From: Desulfobulbaceae bacterium
GTDB taxonomy: Bacteria; Desulfobacterota; Desulfobulbia; Desulfobulbales; SURF-16
NCBI GenBank assembly: GCA_021160685.1
Contig: JAGHCC010000004.1
Span: 1-5,577 of the forward strand
Direction: 5' to 3'
Length of the DNA: 5,577 bases
In this document: piece after piece, positions 1 to 5,127 of the stretch
Numbering within the stretch: the first letter of the stretch is position 1
Layout of the letters: the number at the start of each line of letters is the position of its first letter
Made by a program: the position numbers and the translations under genes
Notes under the pieces: generated by a model
Seen by the model: only the letters and a program-made list of their open reading frames with translations
Told to the model about the DNA's origin: nothing
Database searches by the model: none

Positions 1-211
1 AGTTCAAACAGCCTTAAACGAGATCAGGCCGACATTGCAGCGGGATGGCGGAGATGTCGTCCTGGTCGATGTCACTGAGGATGGAATCGTCAAGGTGCAA
101 TTGACCGGGGCATGTAAAGGCTGCCCAATGTCGCAGGTAACATTAAAACAGGGAATAGAAAAATATCTTAAATCGGAAGTTCCGGAAGTGGTTTCAGTGG
201 AGGCGATATAA
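1..211 (+). CDS. NifU-family Fe-S cluster scaffold protein, C-terminal fragment (5' end outside window)
   Basis: The reading frame is open from the window edge; the first complete codon is at base 2 and TAA is at 209-211. It gives 69 residues that match the NifU C-terminal domain (NFU type). The stretch begins with a helix ending in the motif LQRDGGDV (visible residues 12-19). A beta-rich part follows with the hallmark C-x-x-C (C38 and C41 of the visible part, in GACKGCPMS), then a closing helix. The cysteine pair binds an Fe-S cluster in this family, for assembly or carriage and delivery to client proteins in the cytoplasm. The N-terminus is missing, so I cannot tell a stand-alone NFU protein of about 70-80 residues from a longer NifU. 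If it is the short form, nearly all of it is present. It converges on rlmH, with 68 bp between the two stop codons. Confidence 0.9.
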   Translation, partial: VQTALNEIRPTLQRDGGDVVLVDVTEDGIVKVQLTGACKGCPMSQVTLKQGIEKYLKSEVPEVVSVEAI

Positions 212-241
212 CGTGAAACAACGCAGACTTCGAAAACGAAT

Positions 242-262
242 AGCCTTTAGCCTACAGCCTTA
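242..262. repeat. Three tandem heptamers (AGCCTNN x3)
   Basis: Between the convergent NifU-like gene and rlmH, the pentamer AGCCT recurs at 242, 249 and 256, exactly 7 bp apart, giving three heptamers of the form AGCCTNN. No clear hairpin followed by a T-run is visible in the 68-bp gap, so I cannot assign a terminator to either convergent gene. Two other tracts in the window (near 4447 and 4644) also have a 7-bp period. Confidence 0.6.
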
Positions 263-279
263 ACAACTATAAGTTATCG

Positions 280-744
280 CTACTTATGGTAATTTGTTCC
301 GCGCTTGATGCTGTAGGCCCGATATAACTGTTCCAGAAGGAGAAGGCGGGCCATTTCATGGGTCAGGGTCATTTTTGAAAAAGAAAGAATGAAATCCGCT
401 TTTTTCAATACCTCTTCCGAAAGGCCAAACGGGCCACCGATCAAAAAACAGACTGTTCCGAGACCCCGCATTTCCCACTTGTTGACAAGTTGGGCCAGTT
501 CTTCAGAACTGATCTGCTTTCCTTTCTGGTCCAGGACCACGAGAAAGGAGGCCTTTCCGCCTCTGGCCAATAACCGCCTCCCCTCTTCTTTTTTCTGCTG
601 CGCAACTGTCCCGGAGCCTTTCTTTTCTTTAAGAACAACAATGTCGGCTTTGGCATAATGCCTGAGCCGGCTATGGTAATCATCGATCCCTGCACGGAGG
701 TATGATTCTCTGGTTTTACCAAGAAAAAGAAACTCAAGCTTCAC
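280..744 (-). CDS. rlmH: 23S rRNA (pseudouridine1915-N3)-methyltransferase RlmH
   Basis: This 154-residue protein is the normal length for RlmH, a cytoplasmic SPOUT-class enzyme. The enzyme uses S-adenosylmethionine to methylate N3 of pseudouridine 1915 in helix 69 of 23S rRNA, acting on assembled 70S ribosomes as a homodimer. Seen in the sequence: an N-terminal strand (KLEFLFLGK), LDQKGKQISSEELA at 71-84, the knot loop FLIGGPFGLSEE at 100-111, LSFSKMTLTHEMARLLLLEQ at 120-139, and the conserved C-terminal tail LYRAYSIKRGTNYHK (140-154). The start is GTG and the stop is TAG. The GTG shares the four bases GTGA (741-744) with the TGA stop of the cysteine-cluster gene upstream, and no strong Shine-Dalgarno sequence precedes it. 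Translation probably depends on re-initiation or coupling. It is the last gene of the minus-strand cluster. Confidence 0.96.
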   Translation of the reverse strand: MKLEFLFLGKTRESYLRAGIDDYHSRLRHYAKADIVVLKEKKGSGTVAQQKKEEGRRLLARGGKASFLVVLDQKGKQISSEELAQLVNKWEMRGLGTVCFLIGGPFGLSEEVLKKADFILSFSKMTLTHEMARLLLLEQLYRAYSIKRGTNYHK

Positions 745-1145
745 GTTGATTCATCCATCAGGCCTTTTAAAATTTCACAGAATTTTTCATATCCCACATC
801 GATTTTCAGACCGGGACATGACGAGGTAATAGCGCTGAAATTGGCATAATCCGAAAGAATACTGGGATGCAACGGCCATTGTCGACAACGCCAGGGACGG
901 CCGGGATGAACCGTACAACCGTCGTCGTAAAAAATACAGTGACCGTCCACTGTTTTCATCTGTACCACGTTTCCGGTAATACGCAGATATTGACTCTTGA
1001 CGTCTTCAACATCCATGTCTAGATAGTCCACCATTCTCCGTAAATCTTCTTCATCTAAAGAAACCGTTGTCTCGCCATGACAACAGTGTCCGCAACGCTG
1101 GCATGTGAAAATTTCTTCCATGAGATCTGTTTTGTTTGCCGCCAT
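741..1145 (-). CDS. YkgJ-type cysteine-cluster protein (putative zinc/iron-binding)
   Basis: This small cytoplasmic protein of 134 residues belongs to the CxxCxxCC family, annotated as a putative zinc- or iron-chelating domain; its biochemical role is not firmly known. Counting from the chosen ATG, the signature C15-x2-C18-x2-C21-C22 (FTCQRCGHCCHG) comes first. A helical stretch with acidic residues follows (29-55), then DGHCIFYDDGC (C70, C77), HPGRPWRCRQWP (C87), a cysteine in SSCPG (C110) and a last one near the C-terminus (C123). This cysteine set suits a bound metal or Fe-S cluster. I chose the ATG at 1145 because GGAA lies 9 bases upstream of it. A TTG at 1160 would add five residues (MENNI) but has no ribosome binding site. 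The TGA stop overlaps the rlmH start by 4 bp. The protein has no signal peptide or membrane segment. Confidence 0.9.
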   Translation of the reverse strand: MAANKTDLMEEIFTCQRCGHCCHGETTVSLDEEDLRRMVDYLDMDVEDVKSQYLRITGNVVQMKTVDGHCIFYDDGCTVHPGRPWRCRQWPLHPSILSDYANFSAITSSCPGLKIDVGYEKFCEILKGLMDEST

Positions 1146-1154
1146 TATATTATT

Positions 1155-1158
1155 TTCC
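1155..1158 (-). promoter_or_regulatory. Ribosome binding site deciding the cysteine-cluster gene start
   Basis: On the minus strand GGAA sits 9 bases before the ATG at 1145-1143 and lies inside the extra codons of the longer TTG-start version. It therefore favours the 134-residue form. Confidence 0.5.
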
Positions 1159-1160
1159 AA

Positions 1161-1319
1161 GTTCGTAACTATTCAAGTGAGGCCACCAGATTGGCCTAAC
1201 CACCGTTCCGTAACTGTTTAGGAGTGCTCCATATTGGTTCATTTGGGACTTCGATGCATACTTGTGCTATTCAAGAAGGCCAAAATGGGACAAGATGGGG
1301 TGCTCCTGAACAGTTACCA
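1161..1319. repeat. REP/MITE-like imperfect palindrome with nested repeats
   Basis: The 185-bp gap between the YqgE-like stop and the cysteine-cluster start is mostly filled by repeat structure. Arms 1210-1251 and 1276-1317 are inverted copies, 42 bases each and pairing at about 32 of 42 positions. They surround a 24-base centre that holds a small CTTG...CAAG hairpin (1261-1275). To the left, AGGCCA (1180-1185) pairs with TGGCCT (1192-1197). CTATTCAAG followed by AGGCCA occurs twice in direct orientation (1169-1185 and 1267-1282). A 13-base end motif TGAAYRGTTACSR appears at 1163-1175 (minus), 1208-1220 (minus) and 1307-1319 (plus). There is no open transposase gene inside. The structure fits a non-autonomous or decayed palindromic element. 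If transcribed with the minus-strand genes, it would fold into a long hairpin that could cut or stabilise the message. Confidence 0.6.
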
Positions 1320-1330
1320 AAGTTCTATGA

Positions 1331-1885
1331 TTATGCCGTACCAATAACATCCCCGAAGAGATCAATGTCGATACCGTTCTTTCTTGTTATTTCCTGCCAT
1401 TTTAATTGCGCCGGCACCCGGAACAGATCATCATAATCCGCCGGCAGAATAAGCCAGCCGTCCCTGGTCAATTCCATTTCCAACTGGCCGGGTCCCCAAC
1501 CGGAATAACCGAGAATAAACAGATAATCCCTGGGCCCCTGATCCATACTGATCTCTTGGAGAATATTGGGATCCCGTGACAGGATGGTGGAGTTATTAAT
1601 TTCCATGGAATTTTCACTCTCATACTCGGCCGAGTGAAGGATGTACGCTGACTCAACGTCCACCGGCCCGCCAAGATACACCCCGGGCAATTCCTGATCC
1701 GGCACGGAAAGACCCAACTCTTTCAAAACATTTGCCAGGGAAAAATCCGGAATCTTGTAATTCACCACAACTCCCATGGCGCCTTCTTCAAAGGTGTGGG
1801 AGCAGATGTAAACAACCGTCCTGGCAAACCGGGGATCCGGCATTTTAGATGTTGCAATTAAAAACTTATCGGCATAACTTTCCAT
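1331..1885 (-). CDS. YqgE/AlgH family protein (UPF0301/DUF179)
   Basis: This 184-residue cytoplasmic protein is the usual length for the YqgE/AlgH family. The family is widespread in Gram-negative bacteria and was linked by name to alginate regulation in Pseudomonas, but it has no settled molecular function. Family motifs seen in order are DKFLIATSKMPDPRF (6-20), TVVYICSHTFEEGAMGVVVN (23-42), PGVYLGGPVD (67-76), the strongly conserved FILGYSGWGPGQLEMEL (123-139), DGWLILPAD (142-150), and a closing W163 with a C-terminal GIDIDLFGDV helix. I chose the ATG at 1885 because GGAG lies 6 bases upstream. An ATG at 1900 would add MSEKQ but has only a purine stretch directly abutting it. It is the first gene of the minus-strand cluster, diverges from glgB, and ends in TAA. 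Confidence 0.95.
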   Translation of the reverse strand: MESYADKFLIATSKMPDPRFARTVVYICSHTFEEGAMGVVVNYKIPDFSLANVLKELGLSVPDQELPGVYLGGPVDVESAYILHSAEYESENSMEINNSTILSRDPNILQEISMDQGPRDYLFILGYSGWGPGQLEMELTRDGWLILPADYDDLFRVPAQLKWQEITRKNGIDIDLFGDVIGTA

Positions 1886-1891
1886 TTGCTT

Positions 1892-1895
1892 CTCC
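1892..1895 (-). promoter_or_regulatory. Shine-Dalgarno GGAG of the YqgE-family gene
   Basis: GGAG on the minus strand with a 6-base spacer to the ATG at 1885-1883. This is a near-ideal site and the reason for preferring the 184-residue form over the 189-residue form. Confidence 0.65.
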
Positions 1896-2060
1896 GACAT
1901 TTCCGCTTTTCAAATCGTCTCTTCCGTAATCACCCTGATCGACAAACATCAAAATCGACAGAACCAGACAATCAACTTACTGAAATTACGAGAAAATATA
2001 ATTTATTTTTTTATTTATCGATAATTTCAAAAAAATCAAAGCATTCTATTCAAGAAATTC

Positions 2061-2091
2061 TTGCTACTTAAACTGGCAATTATGCTAAAAT
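2061..2091 (+). promoter_or_regulatory. Possible sigma70-type promoter with extended -10 for glgB
   Basis: An extended -10 of the form TGNTAAAAT lies at 2083-2091 (TG, one base, then TAAAAT, one mismatch from TATAAT). A weak -35-like TTGCTA is at 2061-2066, giving a 19-base spacer that is longer than ideal; extended -10 promoters tolerate a poor -35. It follows the AT-rich tract. It would give a 5' leader of roughly 145 bases before the glgB ATG. This is prediction by eye only. Confidence 0.35.
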
Positions 2092-2141
2092 CACGGTAAA
2101 AACTGATAAACATTTACAGGTTGTTGGTTTCCATAAATCTG

Positions 2142-2165
2142 TAGCCACCCCGGTGAATGGTTACG
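2142..2165. repeat. Small hairpin in the glgB leader
   Basis: GTAGCCA (2142-2148) faces TGGTTAC (2159-2165), pairing 6 of 7 positions or all 7 if a G-U pair is allowed in RNA. An alternative inner pairing is CACC (2147-2150) with GGTG (2153-2156). The right arm contains TGAATGGTTACGA (2155-2167), which matches the end motif of the palindromic repeat at 1161-1319. It lies about 80 bases before the glgB start and lacks a T-run, so it is not an ordinary terminator. Confidence 0.45.
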
Positions 2166-2230
2166 AAATTTGAATCAAAGTTCTCTCAAGTAAAACCTAA
2201 TTTTCATTTCAGGACAAGTTTTTCATCTAT

Positions 2231-2234
2231 AGGT
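2231..2234 (+). promoter_or_regulatory. Ribosome binding site of glgB
   Basis: AGGT with an 8-base AT-rich spacer to the ATG at 2243. This is a modest but well-placed Shine-Dalgarno sequence, supporting the 732-residue start. Confidence 0.5.
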
Positions 2235-2242
2235 AAATTAAT

Positions 2243-4441
2243 ATGCCAATCGACGTTGTAAAAGAACTCGACAAAGTAATCGCATCTGATCATTACGATC
2301 CTTTTGTTGTCCTGGGACTGCATGTTATTGAGCATGAACCCACCTCAGCGATTATCCGCACCTTTCTTCCCCTGGCCGACTCGGTTCGTCTTGTTGTCGA
2401 CGATGAAAAAAGGGACATGTACAAAATGAGGGAAGAAGGCCTTTTTGAAATCATAGTCCCTGATTACAGCGAGCCCTTTGATTATTACTTCGAAGCCACC
2501 TGCTACGATCAGTCCATTCGCGAGATTCGGGATCCCTACCGTTTTCATCCCCAGTTATCCGAGTTTGACTGCCATCTCTTCAGCAAGGGAACCCATTATC
2601 AAATTTATGATAAACTCGGGGCTCACCAGACTGAAATTAACGGAACCGAGGGAACCATTTTCCGGGTCTGGGCTCCTGCAGCCCGAAGGGTGAGCGTTAT
2701 CGGCGATTTTAATTACTGGGACGGCCGCGTTCACCAGATGCGGGTTCTTAGCAAGTCCGGAATCTGGGAACTTTTCATACCCGGCATCGGCCAGAATGAT
2801 ATTTATAAATTCGAGATCCGGACGCAGAGCAAGGATATCCTCGAAAAGGCCGACCCTTTTCAGTTTTATGCCGAATTGCGGCCCAAAACAGCCTCGGTGG
2901 TTTGGGACATCAACACCTATGAATGGCAGGACAGTGATTGGCTGACCAACAAACAGCGCCAAAACCCTTATGACAATGCCATGTCCATTTATGAGGTTCA
3001 TCCGGGGTCCTGGCAGCGCGACCCAACCGACCCGGGACGTTTTCTCTCTTTCAGGGAGCTGGCGGAGACCTTGATTCCTTATGTCAAGAAAATGGGATTT
3101 ACCCACATTGAACTGATGCCGATCATGGAACATCCCCTAGACGAATCCTGGGGCTATCAGACCAGCGGCTATTACGCGGCCACCAGCCGCTTTGGCACTC
3201 CCCAGGACTTTATGTATTTTGTCGACTGCTGCCATCAACAGGACATCGGCGTTATCCTGGACTGGGTTCCATCTCACTTCCCGACCGACGGTCATATTCT
3301 AGGCCAGTTTGACGGCACAGCCCTTTACGAACATGCCGACCCACGCCAGGGAACTCAGCCGGAATGGGGAACCCTGATCTTTAATTACGGCCGTAAGGAG
3401 GTTTCTAATTTCCTCATTGCCAATGCGCTGTTCTGGCTGGATAAATTCCATGTGGATGGCCTGCGGGTTGATGCGGTCGCTTCGATGCTCTATCTCGATT
3501 ACGGCCGAAAAGACGGAGAATGGGTTCCCAATCCCTACGGCGGCAAAGAAAACCTTGATGCCATTGAGTTTATCAGGCACTTAAACTCCATTGTCTATGA
3601 CCACTTTCCCAATGCTCTTATGATAGCCGAGGAATCAACCAGTTTTTACGGAGTCTCTAAACCGGCCGACCAGGGTGGCTTGGGCTTTGGTTTCAAGTGG
3701 AACATGGGCTGGATGAACGATATGCTTGATTACTTCAGCCGTGATCCGCTTTACCGGAAATATCATCATAATTCCCTGACCTTCTCGCTGCTTTATGCTT
3801 TCTCGGAAAATTATATTCTGCCTCTATCCCATGATGAAGTCGTGCATGGCAAAAAATCTTTGCTGGCGAAAATGCCGGGTGACAAATGGCAGCAATTTGC
3901 CAATCTGCGCCTTCTCTTCTTCTTCATGTGGACCCATCCCGGTAAAAAACATCTTTTCATGGGCAATGAAATCGGGCAACTTTCAGAATGGTACAGTCAA
4001 GTCAGCCTTGACTGGCATCTGTTGGAACAAAATCAGGCCCACCGCGAACTGCATGATTATTTTCAAGCCCTGAATCATTTCTATCGGCAAACAAAAGCGC
4101 TATGGGAAGTTGATTTCCATCATGAGGGGTTTAAATGGATGGACTTTCATGATTTCGATAACAGTGTTATTTCTTTTGCCCGGTTCAGCAAGGACCCGGC
4201 CGATCATGTCGTCTGTCTGCTTAACATGACACCGCAGGTGATTCAGCATTACAGGATGGCAGTGCCTGAGGAAATCGTATACCAGGAAGTTTTTTCTTCA
4301 GACGAGCCCCGGTTCGGCGGCAGCAATGCTGTCAATAAAGATATCAAACAAGCCGTGGCCGAGCCGGTTGGAGAGGCGCCCTGCCATGTCAAGGTGACGA
4401 TCCCGCCCCTTGGCGGCATCATTCTGAAACCAAAGAGATAA
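2243..4441 (+). CDS. glgB: 1,4-alpha-glucan branching enzyme GlgB (GH13)
   Basis: This 732-residue enzyme cuts an alpha-1,4-glucan chain and rejoins the piece through an alpha-1,6 bond, making the branches of glycogen in the cytoplasm. The length matches the two-N-domain (E. coli-like) form. An N1 module containing DPFVVLGLH (19-27) spans about 15-110. A CBM48 module follows at about 130-220 (GTIFRVWAPAARRVSVIGDF from 137). The GH13 barrel covers about 245-620, with IYEVHPGSW at 249-257, and an all-beta C-terminal domain ends in PPLGGIILKPKR. Catalytic residues are present: nucleophile D410 (DGLRVDAVASM), acid/base E463 (MIAEEST) and transition-state stabiliser D531 (LSHDEVVHGK), aligning with E. 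coli D405, E458 and D526. No frameshift or missing motif is seen. No other glg gene is in view. It is preceded by a long non-coding leader and followed by repeat-rich spacer without an obvious terminator. Confidence 0.98.
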   Translation: MPIDVVKELDKVIASDHYDPFVVLGLHVIEHEPTSAIIRTFLPLADSVRLVVDDEKRDMYKMREEGLFEIIVPDYSEPFDYYFEATCYDQSIREIRDPYRFHPQLSEFDCHLFSKGTHYQIYDKLGAHQTEINGTEGTIFRVWAPAARRVSVIGDFNYWDGRVHQMRVLSKSGIWELFIPGIGQNDIYKFEIRTQSKDILEKADPFQFYAELRPKTASVVWDINTYEWQDSDWLTNKQRQNPYDNAMSIYEVHPGSWQRDPTDPGRFLSFRELAETLIPYVKKMGFTHIELMPIMEHPLDESWGYQTSGYYAATSRFGTPQDFMYFVDCCHQQDIGVILDWVPSHFPTDGHILGQFDGTALYEHADPRQGTQPEWGTLIFNYGRKEVSNFLIANALFWLDKFHVDGLRVDAVASMLYLDYGRKDGEWVPNPYGGKENLDAIEFIRHLNSIVYDHFPNALMIAEESTSFYGVSKPADQGGLGFGFKWNMGWMNDMLDYFSRDPLYRKYHHNSLTFSLLYAFSENYILPLSHDEVVHGKKSLLAKMPGDKWQQFANLRLLFFFMWTHPGKKHLFMGNEIGQLSEWYSQVSLDWHLLEQNQAHRELHDYFQALNHFYRQTKALWEVDFHHEGFKWMDFHDFDNSVISFARFSKDPADHVVCLLNMTPQVIQHYRMAVPEEIVYQEVFSSDEPRFGGSNAVNKDIKQAVAEPVGEAPCHVKVTIPPLGGIILKPKR

Positions 4442-4445
4442 TTCT

Positions 4446-4505
4446 GGGAATTAGGAATTAGGATAAAAGGGCATCAACACCTGTCAACCATATATAAAAA
4501 AACAG
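4446..4505. repeat. Direct repeat, left copy (198-bp period), with GGAATTA heptamers
   Basis: Starting 4 bp after the glgB stop, this ~60-bp block is repeated at 4644-4704 with an exact 198-bp offset through most of its length and roughly 75-80% identity by eye. Shared cores are ATCAACACCT and TCAACCATA followed by an A-rich tail ending in ACAG. Its left part is two perfect GGAATTA heptamers (4447-4460) followed by GGATAAA. It lacks the start codon that follows the right copy. Confidence 0.7.
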
Positions 4506-4522
4506 CCGATTTACTCGAAATC

Positions 4523-4624
4523 GTAGGTCGGATTAGTGGTTCATTACCGGTAACATGTTGGGTTACACTGATTCCGTACACCTCTATAAGTCCGTGGGTG
4601 AGAGAAAGTAAGCGTAACCCGACA
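4523..4624. repeat. REP-like palindromic element with GTAG head
   Basis: The element begins GTAGGTCGGATTAG (4523-4536). Its end, TAAGCGTAACCCGACA (4609-4624), is inverted relative to internal TGTTGGGTTACACTGA (4556-4571), matching 13 of 16 positions. TCGGATTA at the head also pairs 7 of 8 with TAACCCGA (4615-4622). A GTAG tetranucleotide next to a GTCGGATTA / TAACCCGAC palindrome is the pattern of dispersed REP elements mobilised by RAYT-type tyrosine transposases. No transposase is in the window, so this would be a non-autonomous copy. A 62-codon minus-strand frame covers it, but I read that as a translation of repeat DNA and not a gene. The element lies inside the 198-bp-period duplication. 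Confidence 0.6.
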
Positions 4625-4643
4625 AATCCAGCTTGACGGCTAT

Positions 4644-4704
4644 GGGGATCGGGGATCAGCATAAAAGAGTATCAACACCTTTCAACCATACCTAAAAATA
4701 ACAG
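4644..4704. repeat. Direct repeat, right copy, with GGGGATC heptamers
   Basis: This is the partner of 4446-4505. It opens with two perfect heptamers GGGGATC (4644-4657), where the left copy has GGAATTA heptamers, and continues with ATCAACACCT and TCAACCATA. This copy runs straight into the ribosome binding site of the small gene at 4713, so it forms that gene's leader. Confidence 0.7.
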
Positions 4705-4706
4705 GA
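4703..4706 (+). promoter_or_regulatory. Ribosome binding site of the 64-residue protein gene
   Basis: AGGA with a 6-base A-rich spacer to the ATG at 4713. It overlaps the end of the right direct repeat and supports this short frame being translated. Confidence 0.6.
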
Positions 4707-4712
4707 AAAAAT

Positions 4713-4907
4713 ATGAGCACCGTTACCCAGCAACCAGGGGACAAATTGCGAAAAGCACTGCAGTGGGTCTGTGAGACCCTGGAAGAGCATCCTGAAAAAA
4801 CAAGGACAAAAGTCTTCAAGGAGGCTGAAATCCGCTATGATCTAACGCCAAAGGAATGTGAATTTCTGGACAAGAACTTTGCGGAGATGGAGAAGAAAAA
4901 CTGTTAA
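4713..4907 (+). CDS. Small conserved-looking protein of unknown function (64 aa)
   Basis: I cannot name a family with confidence. The frame is supported by a good AGGA ribosome binding site, an ATG start, a TAA stop and protein-like composition rather than low complexity. The protein is highly charged (many K and E) and soluble, with no signal peptide or membrane segment. It looks almost wholly helical: KLRKALQWVCETLEEH (11-26) is amphipathic, EKTRTKVFKEAEIRYDL (28-44) forms a second helix, and TPKECEFLDKNFAEMEKKN (45-63) a third. Three such helices suggest a small DNA-binding or adaptor-like fold. Cysteines are C20, C49 and the terminal C64; they are not arranged as a CxxC metal site. It lies 271 bp after glgB and 220 bp before arcC, so operon membership is unclear. 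Confidence 0.7.
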   Translation: MSTVTQQPGDKLRKALQWVCETLEEHPEKTRTKVFKEAEIRYDLTPKECEFLDKNFAEMEKKNC

Positions 4908-5127
4908 AAACGAAAATCTCCTATTTCTTTTCCATATTGTAAAGCGATATTCCGGATGCCGGAGGTGATGGTTTCTCCATTGCCATGATGCCTCTGCTTA
5001 TATCGTGTATTCACTCATTGAATGCCTCCTCTTGTCTTTCAGGATTATCGACCTGAACCCTGAGGGAGGTATTCTTTTTTACAACCACCAAGTTACCAAG
5101 CCGATGGGTCAAATTGTTATTGAGCCT
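4908..5127. other. Non-coding spacer between the small gene and arcC
   Basis: These 220 bp contain no gene I can support. A 5-bp hairpin TCCGG-ATG-CCGGA is at 4951-4963, with no following T-run. A strong Shine-Dalgarno-like GAGGGAGGT at 5062-5070 has no ATG, GTG or TTG at working distance. The arcC frame stays open upstream back to a TGA at 4966-4968, so a longer arcC N-terminus (GTG at 5005, TTG at 5032 or ATG at 5104) cannot be excluded. I see no convincing promoter. Confidence 0.45.

Larger units (their letters stand above)
1886..2242. other. Divergent non-coding region between the YqgE-family gene and glgB
   Basis: These 357 bp have no credible gene. The short frame at 1886-2071 on the + strand starts inside the YqgE-gene leader and resembles nothing I know. 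The centre (about 1980-2060) is very AT-rich with A- and T-runs, typical of a bendable promoter region. It should contain the start signals of both divergent transcripts. A fair + strand promoter is listed separately; I could not pick a convincing -35/-10 pair for the minus strand. The right part (about 2092-2242) would be a long 5' leader of glgB, carrying a small hairpin. I recognise no riboswitch class in it. Confidence 0.6.

Noticed and set aside
250..318. Perfect 9-base inverted repeat GCCTACAGC / GCTGTAGGC
   Set aside because: The arms are 51 bases apart, one lies inside the rlmH coding sequence, and no T-run follows. It is not a credible terminator and could be chance related to the heptamer tract.
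389..658. 89-codon + strand frame opposite rlmH
   Set aside because: It is fully antisense to conserved RlmH residues, and its translation resembles no protein family.
1224..1436. 70-codon + strand frame across the palindrome and the end of the YqgE-family gene
   Set aside because: Half is repeat DNA and half is antisense to conserved YqgE-family sequence; there is no ribosome binding site.
1886..2071. 61-codon + strand frame in the divergent region
   Set aside because: It starts on the leader of the YqgE-family gene, is composed of AT-rich promoter-like DNA and lacks a ribosome binding site.
2074..2087. Sigma54-like TGGCA...TGCTA
   Set aside because: The GG and GC doublets are only 9 bases apart, while sigma54 promoters need 12. 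The spacing rules it out.
2555..3133. 192-codon minus-strand open frame inside glgB
   Set aside because: It is antisense to clearly coding GH13 and CBM48 sequence, has no ribosome binding site of note and has no recognisable motifs. It is a codon-usage shadow.
4474..4662. 62-codon minus-strand frame across the REP-like element
   Set aside because: It coincides with palindromic repeat DNA and reads like the usual spurious translation of such repeats.
4951..4963. Hairpin TCCGG-ATG-CCGGA as terminator of the small gene
   Set aside because: The stem is only 5 bp and the downstream sequence is G-rich, with no T-run.
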